Assembly (NCBI GenBank): GCA_036939975.1
Contig: JALLPB010000750.1
Span: forward strand, 1 to 13,170
Direction of reading: 5' to 3'
Length of the DNA stretch: 13,170 nucleotides
From: Cyclostephanos tholiformis
Lineage: Eukaryota; Bacillariophyta; Thalassiosirophyceae; Thalassiosirales; Thalassiosiraceae
Positions 1 to 7,936 of the stretch are shown one piece after another. The notes beneath the pieces were generated by a model. That model was not told where the DNA came from. It searched no databases and was given only the letters and a program-made list of their open reading frames with translations. Made by a program: the position numbers and the translations under genes. How positions within the stretch are numbered: the stretch's first letter is position 1; every line of letters begins with the position of its first letter.

Positions 1-532
1 TCGTGTAGTCAACCCAATCTTTATTATTGTAGAATGAACGATCGCTTGCTGTCCGAGGTACTTTAACGTAGGATATCTTTTTATTATTCCATAATTCAGT
101 AACATCGAGTTGAAATGTAGTACTAAGTAAATCATTTAATTCACTAAGAAGAATACACATCGACCTCTGTACTGGATCGAATCCATTTTCTCCTCCGAGT
201 GCACGTGACAGATTTGGATACAACTGATCCATAGCGACAGTGTCACCAGACTTGTTGGTTGCTTGGCTGACCACCGCCGGGCTGTACTTTTGCTTCTTCA
301 TTGGTGACGAGCAAGCGTCATCGTCATCGTCAACAACGCTTGCGTCATCATCAACAACACTTGGTTTGCCACTGTCATCGTCCTCGTTATTACCCTCACT
401 GCCATCATTGTCATCGATGTCATCATCGTCATCATCAACATTTTCGACCTTACAATCCCATATGAGCAAAGCCACATCAAATCGGAATGATTGGGTTGTT
501 ATTCCAAGTCGATTCAACCGCGGGGGGACCAT
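1..532 (-). CDS. Unrecognised protein with Asp-rich tract, partial (runs off left edge)
   Basis: On the minus strand one frame is open from base 541, just after a TGA at 544-542, to the window edge. The first ATG is at 532-530, giving at least 177 residues with no stop. The product begins MVPPRLNRLG, continues through a hydrophobic-aromatic stretch (FDVALLIWDC), and then has an acidic region of Asp runs broken by Ser/Val/Asn, encoded by GAT/GAC repeats at about 316-440. Past that lies a basic patch (KKQKY) and then an ordinary globular-looking segment (MCILLSELNDLLSTTF, VTELWNNKK). I do not recognise the family. The piece at 564-962 is upstream on the same strand in a different frame. The two may be exons, frame-shifted pieces of one gene, or neighbours. 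In this frame, sequence upstream of the TGA also reads plausibly (KLNKSANRIEDQM), which points to a broken gene or a misplaced exon boundary. That the frame codes is likely; the true start is uncertain. Confidence 0.5.
   Translation of the reverse strand, partial: MVPPRLNRLGITTQSFRFDVALLIWDCKVENVDDDDDDIDDNDGSEGNNEDDDSGKPSVVDDDASVVDDDDDACSSPMKKQKYSPAVVSQATNKSGDTVAMDQLYPNLSRALGGENGFDPVQRSMCILLSELNDLLSTTFQLDVTELWNNKKISYVKVPRTASDRSFYNNKDWVDYT
316..440. repeat. GAY/ATC-type trinucleotide low-complexity tract
   Basis: Two clusters of imperfect TCATCG/TCATCA trinucleotides lie at about 316-358 and 402-440 on the plus strand. On the minus strand, in the open frame, they read as runs of Asp with a few Val, Ser and Ile. 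The spacing keeps the frame, so the tract behaves as a coding microsatellite. It also produces serine-rich and Met-Thr-rich readings in other frames, which are artefacts. Confidence 0.7.
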
Positions 533-563
533 CAGCAATCGTCAATCCCGACCCATCTGGTCC

Positions 564-962
564 TCAATTCTGTTGGCTGATTTGTTCAGTTTTATTCCCA
601 ATCCGGACAGCGTAGAACTTCCTTTGACTATATCGTGACTGCGGCATCCCATTTATGTAGGCATCAAGGTCAATAATCTTTTGCTCAAATTCAATTGTGA
701 TATTGAACTTCGCAAAGTGATGACCCCCCAAGAATTCTCTCCATGCATCAGGCTTCATTTTAAAGCCATATCTGGTATATGATGCAAGGCCGGCAATGAT
801 AAGAAGGGCCTCATACTCTTCTGGGTTAAAACGGAGGCGACGGGCAAGGTGGCAGCCATGGTCATAACTCGTATCGAGTGTGAACCAGAAGGATTGGGCG
901 CTGGCGAGGAATCGTAGGTGCTGGGCCATGTGGCCCAATATGGTGTCAGATCTTTCTGGCAT
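564..962 (-). CDS. Unrecognised protein fragment, 132 residues
   Basis: This minus-strand frame is open from a TGA at 1010-1008 to a TGA at 566-564. The first ATG is at 962-960 and gives 132 residues. Composition is that of a soluble globular protein: MPERSDTILGHMAQHL, then an aromatic and His-rich stretch (SFWFTLDTSYDHGCHLARR), a hydrophobic helix (EALLIIAGLASY), and FEQKIIDLDAYINGM near the end. The codons before the ATG (for example EWAFHFGSLVIV) also look coding, so the real protein may begin upstream in another exon. The last dozen residues (after KFYAVRIG) look less natural than the reading in the frame of the downstream piece, so the reading probably should change frame at about 580-600, by splicing or by a mutation. 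I cannot assign a family. A domesticated or decaying mobile-element gene is possible but unsupported. Confidence 0.4.
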   Translation of the reverse strand: MPERSDTILGHMAQHLRFLASAQSFWFTLDTSYDHGCHLARRLRFNPEEYEALLIIAGLASYTRYGFKMKPDAWREFLGGHHFAKFNITIEFEQKIIDLDAYINGMPQSRYSQRKFYAVRIGNKTEQISQQN

Positions 963-972
963 CACAATGACT

Positions 973-1037
973 AGCGAACCAAAATGGAAGGCCCACTCAT
1001 CAGGGTGTCAGGAGCACCCTGGCGAATTTGGTTCGCT
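973..1037. repeat. Nested inverted repeat (double-stem hairpin)
   Basis: An outer perfect 11-bp pair, AGCGAACCAAA at 973-983 and its reverse complement at 1027-1037, encloses an inner perfect 7-bp pair, CAGGGTG at 1001-1007 and CACCCTG at 1015-1021, with a 7-base loop. The whole could fold as a stem, an internal loop and an upper stem. It lies just upstream of the ATG of the 564-962 frame. It may be a small relic of an inverted-repeat element or a structured RNA leader; the sequence does not decide. Confidence 0.65.
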
Positions 1038-1397
1038 GAGTATCAAGAACTTCTTGCGTTATGGGAATATTCCCATCACCGCAACGCTCGAAACGGAAAT
1101 AATGCTAGTTAGTTTATCATGGTGAGTTCGGAGGGGCTTCTCTGGTACATTTTCCCTGTAGAACGTCTCGTAGGATTTTTCCTGGTCGAACTTTATTTTT
1201 CCCGCCGGAAAAGCCCAAGATGACAGCCGGGAGGTGGTTGTAGCAAGTAGGTAATTTGGGGTATGATTTTCGATGCTGTGGAAATACCCTTAACTTGCCG
1301 TGTCACATCATGGGTGTAATGCAATTATTTTGAGGGTGGCTGCCACCAAGACAAACTGCCGCCCTCCTACCTCTAATGATGTGTGGCTCTCGTTTTT

Positions 1398-1409
1398 GTT
1401 AACGTTAAC
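1398..1409. promoter_or_regulatory. 12-bp perfect palindrome GTTAACGTTAAC, possible factor site
   Basis: GTTAACGTTAAC is a perfect palindrome 55 bases upstream of the ATG of the CASD1-like gene. It is followed after one base by ACGTTAAA, so an AACGTTAA-like core occurs in overlapping or adjacent copies. The position suits a dimeric transcription factor site or a leader element. A chance palindrome in AT-rich DNA cannot be excluded. Confidence 0.3.
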
Positions 1410-1463
1410 GACGTTAAATATGTCATTATCACTCGCACCTTGAGTGGTGGATATTAACTCATT

Positions 1464-4400
1464 ATGGGCGACCATCTCCACGAGAGCAAGGACTTCCTCC
1501 AGCGAAACGCTGGGAACGCTTCCATCCTCGCCGATGCAAATACCTCTACATCCACCGTTGCGATGGCCATGTTCTTTGGCACGATAATTTTTACGACTAC
1601 GAGTTTGGCATCTCGTCTGTGGCTGACGGGACTGTGGAGGTGGAGAAATGGCGACCCTCACGACAATACCGGCAAGGGAAACGACAAATCGCAACCCCTC
1701 GATACCTCCTCCCTCCCGTCCATTTACAGCCTTCTCTACCACTTCACGGTATTTGGTCTCATTTTATTTTACAGCTATATCTGCGAGCACCATCCACCCC
1801 ATTTCCAAGAGGTGAAGACGTACGACAGAGATGAGTTTTTCTTTTGGATGATATCGGTAATTGTATTTGCGGGGGGGCATACATTGAGAAGGAATGATGA
1901 AATTGAACAGAAGCGTAGAGAATCTGGTGATACTAGAAATGCAAGAGGCAATGTCAAAGATGTTTCCAATCTTCGAAAGGTTCAAGAATACGATGAGACT
2001 CAATCAGATGCCACTTCCTCACCAGAAAATGAAGTTTTGAATCATTGCCAAACCGATGAATGGAAAGGTTGGATGCAATTGACATTCTTGATGTATCATT
2101 ACACGCACGCTACGGAGATATACAATGGTATTCGGTTCATGACCACTTGCTATTTGTGGATGACAGGTTTTGGAAATTTCTCGTTCTTCTATATGACCAA
2201 CGACTACTCCATCACGCGTGTCTTGCAAATGGTTTGGAGGCTCAATTTCCTCGTCTTCTTTCTCTGCCTGACACATGGCAATCCTTACATTCTATACTAT
2301 ATTTGTCCGCTCCACACCTACTTCTTCTTCATGGTGTATGCTGTCATGTTTATTGGGAAAGATAGGAACTACACTAAGTGGTGGATCCGTATCAAATTAG
2401 GAGTGCTAGCGTTGATCATTTTCTTTGTGTGGGATTGCGACACCGGCATATTCGAAATGATGCATCAACTGTTTTTGTCAAACGAACCAATATCTGGGGC
2501 TCCTATGGGGTCAAGATGGGAGTGGTACTTCCGCTCATACCTAGACCACTGGAGTACTTTCCTCGGAATGATATTTGCGCTAAATTTATCGACTGTGTCA
2601 CTTTTCTACCGGAAATTAGAAGCGCAGAGTATGCAAAGTCAATGGATGGGGAAATGCGCCATGGCTGCGGGGATGATTTTTGCTTTTCTGCTATGGGCGA
2701 AAGGTCCTTTGATGTATTCTAAGATTGAATACAATTCCACCAACCCTTACTTTGGCTTTATCCCCCTAGTGACGTATATCTACCTTCGGAATTTAACGCC
2801 CAAAATGAGGTCATATTCTATGGAGTTTTTGCACAACATTGGCAAAACAACATTGGAGACCTATCTTATGCAGCACCATATCTGGTTGACAACCAACGCA
2901 AAAACGATCTTGGTATTTTTGCCCGGTTGGCCTCGGGTCAACCTAGCATTGGTGACGTACCTCTATGTCATACTATCTCGCAAATTGCACGGCCTGACGT
3001 TGCATCTCCGTGGCATGCTTTTACCAAATGACCGTGGAGCATGCATTAATTCGCTGGTGTGCATGGCACTTACACTTTCTGGCTTCTATAGTGCAGCATT
3101 TTTGTTAGAAGGAATGAATATGATAAGTCTGCCGATTGTTGGCATAGTATCTGCATTGAGTGGAATACTGATGTATCACACGATAATAGATTTGAGTTGG
3201 AATGCATATCGAAAATCTACACAAAAGAAATCCGTCAATGGAGATGATGACGATGACTATACAGCCATTTCACAATCTGAAAGATCTGAATATTCTACTG
3301 AACAAGAAAGCACAGACGAAACTATCTATTCTAAGACCTATCCACCTTTGATCGGAGCTTTGGTCCTTCTCGTGCTCGGCTTATGTTGGAGTGAACTTGC
3401 CGCTGCTGGAGCTAGCGCTATTGGTCCCCTTCCTGTTACTTGTAATGCATTTGTAAATGATGGAATGTGGATCCCCATCGATGGGTGCAACGAGTCCACG
3501 CGTGGCATTGCATATCGAAACTTCGGGTCGGCCTCGTATGGCAGTTGCGTCCCACCCCCAAATTCTTACATGTGGGCATGGAAAAAGCAGCCGTCATATA
3601 CTCATTGTCGATTTGGCCATAGAAATGAAGAAAAATTGAAGCAAATTCTGAACCGACGCGAAGTGATCTTTATTGGTGATTCCATGACACGTTATGTTTA
3701 TCATGCGTCGATGCAAGCCATGGGTATCAAAAGCTCTGGTGCCTATGATGCAACAGGTCCTAAGCATGCGGATATTAGCAATACTCTCTTTGAAACAACT
3801 CCGATCAATTTCAAATGGGCACCACTTGCTGTTGATCAACTGACTATCCTTAAGGATATTAATCGACTTGCATCAGAGGACACTAGCTTCCGACCTCCGG
3901 ATCTAATCGTTCTCGGTGGAGGGGCATGGGATCTTCTCCATCTTTATGCCACTGATGAAGATCGTCAATCTCATGCGGCCGTATTGAATGAACTGGAGTT
4001 TGAAATGCGATCGGCCCGAGGATTAGGTGTTGCCGTTGTCTGGTTAATCCCCACAACAATTAACTCACAGGCTTTGAATACCGAGGAAAAGCGAGATCAT
4101 ATGCGTGAAGAGCATATGGAATCCATGCGATGGGTGTACGCGCGCAGTGGAATTTTATCGGCATCCTCGTTTGTCATTGATGGACCAGCATTTACCAGTT
4201 CAAGGGTCTCGGAGAGCTATGATGGCGTGCACTATCCTCCGCAAGTTTACTCTGCAGGTGCTCAGATTTTATTTAATGCCTTGGACTGGTTGTTGCCGCC
4301 TGGTATTATCGAGCCCGTGACGCCTCCGAGAATAGGAAAAATGGCGAATCCAACTTTCGGGGTCGCGATGCTCATCTTGGTTATAATTGGCTTGGTTGGC

Positions 4401-4697
4401 TGCGATGGCTTTCTTGGATTTTCTTATCTTTCTACTCTTTTTGCCAAGGGCGTTATGCCCCATCATTTGTATCACGAAGCATTTTCTGCGCTGCTCATAC
4501 GACTGGGCTTGCGTGCACCCGATATGGTTGGCACACAGACTAAGCTAAATCCATGGAGATTAAACACCAGCCCAAATTCAAGTCATCCCACATCTGCCGG
4601 TGTACAATTTCAACGAATAAAGCCGCATCGAGAGAACGGTTTACAGAGCATCGAGGAAATTTCTGAGCTATTAGGATTCCAAAATGAGGTCAGGTAA
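1464..4697 (+). CDS. CASD1/Cas1p-type O-acetyltransferase with C-terminal SGNH (PC-esterase-like) domain
   Basis: A single uninterrupted frame encodes 1077 residues. A first membrane segment lies near 32-52, with further hydrophobic stretches at about 88-106 and 124-138. The Cas1p multi-pass acyltransferase domain starts at TDEWKGWMQL (197-206) and runs to about 520-580; it includes NPYILYYICPLHTYFF, and ETYLMQHHIWL near 465-475 is typical of this family. An acidic loop (about 590-620, DDDDD) and one more membrane segment (about 627-650) lead to an SGNH fold: GDSMTRY with nucleophile Ser740, a GGGAW block at 818-822, and DGVHY with Asp920 and His923. The Asp-x-x-His spacing matches known PC-esterase-type triads. 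A final membrane segment spans about 965-990, before an 85-residue tail. Family members transfer acetyl groups to sugars in the Golgi lumen (CASD1 to sialic acid; fungal Cas1p and plant RWA/TBL to polysaccharides). The acceptor here is unknown. In human CASD1 the SGNH domain is N-terminal, so the order is reversed. Confidence 0.9.
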   Translation: MGDHLHESKDFLQRNAGNASILADANTSTSTVAMAMFFGTIIFTTTSLASRLWLTGLWRWRNGDPHDNTGKGNDKSQPLDTSSLPSIYSLLYHFTVFGLILFYSYICEHHPPHFQEVKTYDRDEFFFWMISVIVFAGGHTLRRNDEIEQKRRESGDTRNARGNVKDVSNLRKVQEYDETQSDATSSPENEVLNHCQTDEWKGWMQLTFLMYHYTHATEIYNGIRFMTTCYLWMTGFGNFSFFYMTNDYSITRVLQMVWRLNFLVFFLCLTHGNPYILYYICPLHTYFFFMVYAVMFIGKDRNYTKWWIRIKLGVLALIIFFVWDCDTGIFEMMHQLFLSNEPISGAPMGSRWEWYFRSYLDHWSTFLGMIFALNLSTVSLFYRKLEAQSMQSQWMGKCAMAAGMIFAFLLWAKGPLMYSKIEYNSTNPYFGFIPLVTYIYLRNLTPKMRSYSMEFLHNIGKTTLETYLMQHHIWLTTNAKTILVFLPGWPRVNLALVTYLYVILSRKLHGLTLHLRGMLLPNDRGACINSLVCMALTLSGFYSAAFLLEGMNMISLPIVGIVSALSGILMYHTIIDLSWNAYRKSTQKKSVNGDDDDDYTAISQSERSEYSTEQESTDETIYSKTYPPLIGALVLLVLGLCWSELAAAGASAIGPLPVTCNAFVNDGMWIPIDGCNESTRGIAYRNFGSASYGSCVPPPNSYMWAWKKQPSYTHCRFGHRNEEKLKQILNRREVIFIGDSMTRYVYHASMQAMGIKSSGAYDATGPKHADISNTLFETTPINFKWAPLAVDQLTILKDINRLASEDTSFRPPDLIVLGGGAWDLLHLYATDEDRQSHAAVLNELEFEMRSARGLGVAVVWLIPTTINSQALNTEEKRDHMREEHMESMRWVYARSGILSASSFVIDGPAFTSSRVSESYDGVHYPPQVYSAGAQILFNALDWLLPPGIIEPVTPPRIGKMANPTFGVAMLILVIIGLVGCDGFLGFSYLSTLFAKGVMPHHLYHEAFSALLIRLGLRAPDMVGTQTKLNPWRLNTSPNSSHPTSAGVQFQRIKPHRENGLQSIEEISELLGFQNEVR

Positions 4698-5031
4698 TTT
4701 TCAAGAGTGGGACAATTTTTGATCGAAAGATAATCAAGCGGTCGGAGAAATGTGAATGCTAAGGGAAACGTATGGATAGGTATACTGAAAGATAGAAAAT
4801 AGAGACTTTTACTTGGCTTCAGTTCTATTAAGACAAATACACATACTCAAATGCACCCCCTCTTGCTACTATCACCTTTCCATTACTACTCGGGCTCATA
4901 AGTGCAAGTTGAATTATGAGCGAAGATTCATTCAAACAATATAGGGATTATTTTAAAAGTGAGCAACTTCGCTCCCGGTGAAGCTAGAGATCAAGTGCAT
5001 CACGACGAGTGCACACATCATGCCATATTGA
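4698..5031. other. Convergent 3' intergenic region
   Basis: This 334-base spacer lies between the stop of the plus-strand acyltransferase gene and the stop of the minus-strand gene at 5032. It contains no credible reading frame. It is AT-rich and must hold both transcript ends. A short hairpin lies at 4894-4921. Confidence 0.6.
4894..4921. repeat. Hairpin GCTCATAA / TTATGAGC between convergent genes
   Basis: A perfect 8-bp inverted repeat, GCTCATAA at 4894-4901 and TTATGAGC at 4914-4921, has a 12-base spacer. It sits near the middle of the convergent intergenic region and could form in either transcript's 3' end. No T-run typical of bacterial terminators follows, and the genome is eukaryotic, so I do not call it a terminator. 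Confidence 0.4.
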
Positions 5032-7254
5032 TCAAACCATCCTCTGCATGGGAGGATCCAATTTACGACGAAGTGGCATTGTATTCGATGCATTACTCAT
5101 CGGCATACTTCTCCTATTCTCCATTATGTTCTTTTGAGTATCACCCTGTTGACTGAACGAACTTTCGGTATTGAACGCAGTTGATCCCCCGTCGGTGGTA
5201 CACACACTCCTGGTGAAATATGAACGATCCTCATTGTACGTCGATTTTGTGCATAATGTTGATTCCTCTTCATTATGATGAGACGAACAACCCATACGCC
5301 GAAGCAGCCGTTGCGAGTCAGCGGCCGACATCGCGGGCGGCATCCCACCAACTAGATCCAAGCCACTACAACAGCTATTAAGGGCATTGCACAATTCATC
5401 GGCAAGCTCCATTCCCACTAGCAAAATATCACTGAATCGATCGTCTCTCGGCTCCAGTTTAGCATCTGAGTATGAATTGGTGTTCGATTTCGTCGAGGGA
5501 GAGGATGCCGAACTGTTGGAGTTCACCCGGTGTTCTTTTCTTGTGGATGTAGAGGAGGCCGGCAACCTTGGCGGCGGAATTCTATCTCGCATGCTAGAGC
5601 CCTCGGTGGCGGCCCCCGTCCAGGATCGAGTGCCGGGCGTACGATAATGACAGTCAACGCGGCCCTCGACGACGGACGACATCAAACTGTTGCTATCCTT
5701 CGGCATCTGATCAGACTTTCCCTGGAAGAAACGCTTCGACGATAGCTGCTGCTGGGTCGTGCCGTTTCCATTACCATTCCTAATACGCTGATCGCCAAAG
5801 TTGTTCAAGGACCTCTTGCTAAACAACGCCTCGTCTGACAAACCCGACGATGCATTTGAGGTATTCAAATTACCATTGCCATACCTCTCGTGCTCGTCGT
5901 CATCCATTGTCAGACATACGGAGTTTTCCTCCGACAGGGCGCGCAATATCCCCATACGCGCCGCCTCGACAGAATCGTGTGGAGATGCGGCGGTGCGTGC
6001 GTTATGGTGCGATGGTCCCATCGTCGTCCTCCCACGACCCACCTCGGCCATTCCACTCTTCTCCGAGGGATGATGATAATAGGAATCGTCGCGCTTCGAG
6101 GCCGGGACGTCAATCACGGACGTCGGACTTGGAACGGACAGAACCTTCTTGCTCGCGCGCCTCACGTCGATCCCCAAGGGAGGGCGACGGGAGGGGGGGG
6201 GCAAGTCGCCTCGGCTTTCCTTTATATTGCCCCGATCTTCCCCCGGTGTTAAACCCTTGAGACCAAGAAAATCCGACAAACCGGAAGTATCGATCGCGCC
6301 GTTCTTCGGACCGCTTATCATCGAGAATATCGACGACCCATCCCACGTGCAGCTGCTCACGTCCGACGGATGACTATCGCACATGGGCGATTTGGTACGT
6401 GGTTTTTCCTCCCTAGATTTGGATTGACCGGGGCGGAAGTAAATGTCTATCGCAACGATGTCGTCGTCGGACGATTCTTGTTTGTGCTGTTTTTGTGGCT
6501 GGTGCTGTTGCTGTGGCTGGTGCTGCTGCCGCCGTTGATGTTGCTGAAGTTGTGGGACCTCAGCGACCGTGTTTGATGTGGCAACGTCGACGCCGCCATC
6601 ACCGCCCCAGACGAATTCTCTCCTCGGTCCTCTCGGGGGACGGGAATCCCCATCCATGTCCTCCGGCGCACTGGCTAATGGCGCATCCTCCGTCGTCGCC
6701 TCCCGTGCGCCTCCTGCCCCCCGCGGGGCCCTCCCAATCGAGCGTTTAACGCCATCGTCGCCGTCGTCCTCCTCTCCCCCGCACGACGTCGCCAGTTCTT
6801 CGCCGACCAGGACGCTCTCCACCGCGTCCCCCCGGGGAGGCATGAGCTCCTCGTACGCCTGATCCAGGGCCTGTAATTTCAATTCTAGGTAATTAAGCTG
6901 ACTCACGAAGAACACGGTGTTGCGCCTCGATTGGCCATTGTTGTTGATCGTCTGCAGACGGTGCTTCGCCTCGAATTGCTCCAACGCCAATAGTGCCTCC
7001 TCCCTCGCGGTGTCGTATGCCCTCTGGACTGCGCCGGGCGATGGCGGCGCGGAGGCGGAGGAGTGTAGGTTGAGTATGTGGTGGGCATCCCTGTATTGGA
7101 GGAGGGCGATGTAATTCTCATCCTCGAGCGAGGATTGGTCGGTGAGGTTCGATCCGTTATCGACCGAGTCCTCGCCGCTGAACGGGGCGCCGGTGGGCTT
7201 ATATGGCATGGACGATGCGTTGTTGGAGGAGGTGTGATCGGTTTTCGTCAACAT
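5032..7254 (-). CDS. Large, mostly disordered protein with a J-like helical region (no HPD)
   Basis: The start is ATG 7254-7252 in an ACCATG context, giving 740 residues. The frame stays open upstream to a TTG at 7452 but has no earlier ATG. Residues about 54-140 are the ordered-looking part: YRDAHHILNL, then PGAVQRAYDTAREEALLALEQ, then LNYLELKLQALDQAYEELMPP. This order resembles helices I, II and III of a J domain, including the closing AYE-L-P signature, but the HPD tripeptide needed to stimulate Hsp70 is absent. The rest is low-complexity: an acidic stretch, an RGAGGARE segment, a Gln/His run near DNA 6480-6550, a proline/arginine patch, and Ser/Asn/Thr-rich stretches. A second helix-like block near the C terminus (FSDILLVGMELADELCNALN) looks conserved and ends in a Cys pair. 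No transmembrane segment or signal peptide is seen. A degenerate J-like adaptor is a guess. It is convergent with the acyltransferase gene and divergent from the ARM gene. Confidence 0.75.
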   Translation of the reverse strand: MLTKTDHTSSNNASSMPYKPTGAPFSGEDSVDNGSNLTDQSSLEDENYIALLQYRDAHHILNLHSSASAPPSPGAVQRAYDTAREEALLALEQFEAKHRLQTINNNGQSRRNTVFFVSQLNYLELKLQALDQAYEELMPPRGDAVESVLVGEELATSCGGEEDDGDDGVKRSIGRAPRGAGGAREATTEDAPLASAPEDMDGDSRPPRGPRREFVWGGDGGVDVATSNTVAEVPQLQQHQRRQQHQPQQQHQPQKQHKQESSDDDIVAIDIYFRPGQSKSREEKPRTKSPMCDSHPSDVSSCTWDGSSIFSMISGPKNGAIDTSGLSDFLGLKGLTPGEDRGNIKESRGDLPPPSRRPPLGIDVRRASKKVLSVPSPTSVIDVPASKRDDSYYHHPSEKSGMAEVGRGRTTMGPSHHNARTAASPHDSVEAARMGILRALSEENSVCLTMDDDEHERYGNGNLNTSNASSGLSDEALFSKRSLNNFGDQRIRNGNGNGTTQQQLSSKRFFQGKSDQMPKDSNSLMSSVVEGRVDCHYRTPGTRSWTGAATEGSSMRDRIPPPRLPASSTSTRKEHRVNSNSSASSPSTKSNTNSYSDAKLEPRDDRFSDILLVGMELADELCNALNSCCSGLDLVGGMPPAMSAADSQRLLRRMGCSSHHNEEESTLCTKSTYNEDRSYFTRSVCTTDGGSTAFNTESSFSQQGDTQKNIMENRRSMPMSNASNTMPLRRKLDPPMQRMV

Positions 7255-7936
7255 GGTGCATCGTTTATGTTTTATATCCTCTCGCCTAGAAAATTTTGTT
7301 GAAGGCCGTAATAGAGTAGAAGCCCTCTCAGAAAAGACGGGAGAATTTGAATTTCCCAACAGGGGAAAGCGCGCCTCCCAAAATCCCCCAAGACGATGGA
7401 GATGATGACAAGAGTACCTATGAGATGTGTCTCTGATCACACCAAAAATCAAGGGGGCACCCCCTCAAAAACAAAATCGCCCGTTACAAAAGGAGCCGGT
7501 TTGATTGTACACAAAAAAATAATAATTCCTCCGTCGGTGACTTTCTTCTTCCAATGTTCGCCTTATCTTGGTACGATGCTACATAGGAGCAAGTGGAAAG
7601 GACAGAAGCCCTTTCTCATATTTGGGATTTTTGAAGAAACCGAGGTCCGATTCGTATTTTATTCGGCGGTGTATCTCACTCTCATGCGATTCTTTGTGGA
7701 TGTCATGGCTCGCTCGTGACTCTTCCCATATCTGTTGTTAGTTCTGAACTCAGAGCCAAGAGAGATTCCTAATCAATTCCTGATTTCAACACACACGACA
7801 AACAACGCACCGTTAATAAGAACTATCCGTTCTTCCCCAACAATCCATTGCAGGATAACAATTTTTGTTGGGATTAAAGCGGACTGCACCAACACCGGGC
7901 CTAAGAAAACGATAGCAGAACATCAAGAAAAAAATA
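7255..7936. other. Divergent promoter region
   Basis: About 680 bases separate the ATG of the minus-strand 740-residue gene from the proposed first exon of the plus-strand armadillo gene. It should hold both promoters and leaders. A plus-strand frame (7396-7719, 107 codons) is open here but has no family signature and a composition like random sequence, so I do not call it. I see no clear repeat or RNA gene. Confidence 0.5.

Larger units (their letters stand above)
963..1463. other. Intergenic / upstream region of the CASD1-like gene
   Basis: Neither strand holds a convincing reading frame here. The stretch contains the nested inverted repeat at 973-1037 and the GTTAACGTTAAC palindrome at 1398-1409. 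It must hold the promoter and leader of the plus-strand gene starting at 1464, and the start or an upstream exon of the minus-strand piece ending at 962. I see no clear TATA box at a convincing distance. Confidence 0.5.

Noticed and set aside
240..638. Plus-strand 132-residue frame, serine-rich
   Set aside because: It is the antisense reading of the acidic trinucleotide tract on the minus strand; its composition (runs of Ser) comes from the microsatellite.
6193..6201. Nine-G run as a sequencing-error frameshift site
   Set aside because: The minus-strand frame reads cleanly through it as Pro codons with coding-like sequence on both sides, so no shift is implied.
7255..7452. N-terminal extension of the 740-residue minus-strand gene
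   Set aside because: The frame is open but begins only at a TTG; the first ATG (7254) has a good ACCATG context, so the extension is most likely leader.
7396..7719. Plus-strand 107-codon frame in the divergent promoter region
   Set aside because: No recognisable motif, overlaps the expected leader of the opposite gene, and its amino-acid content looks random.
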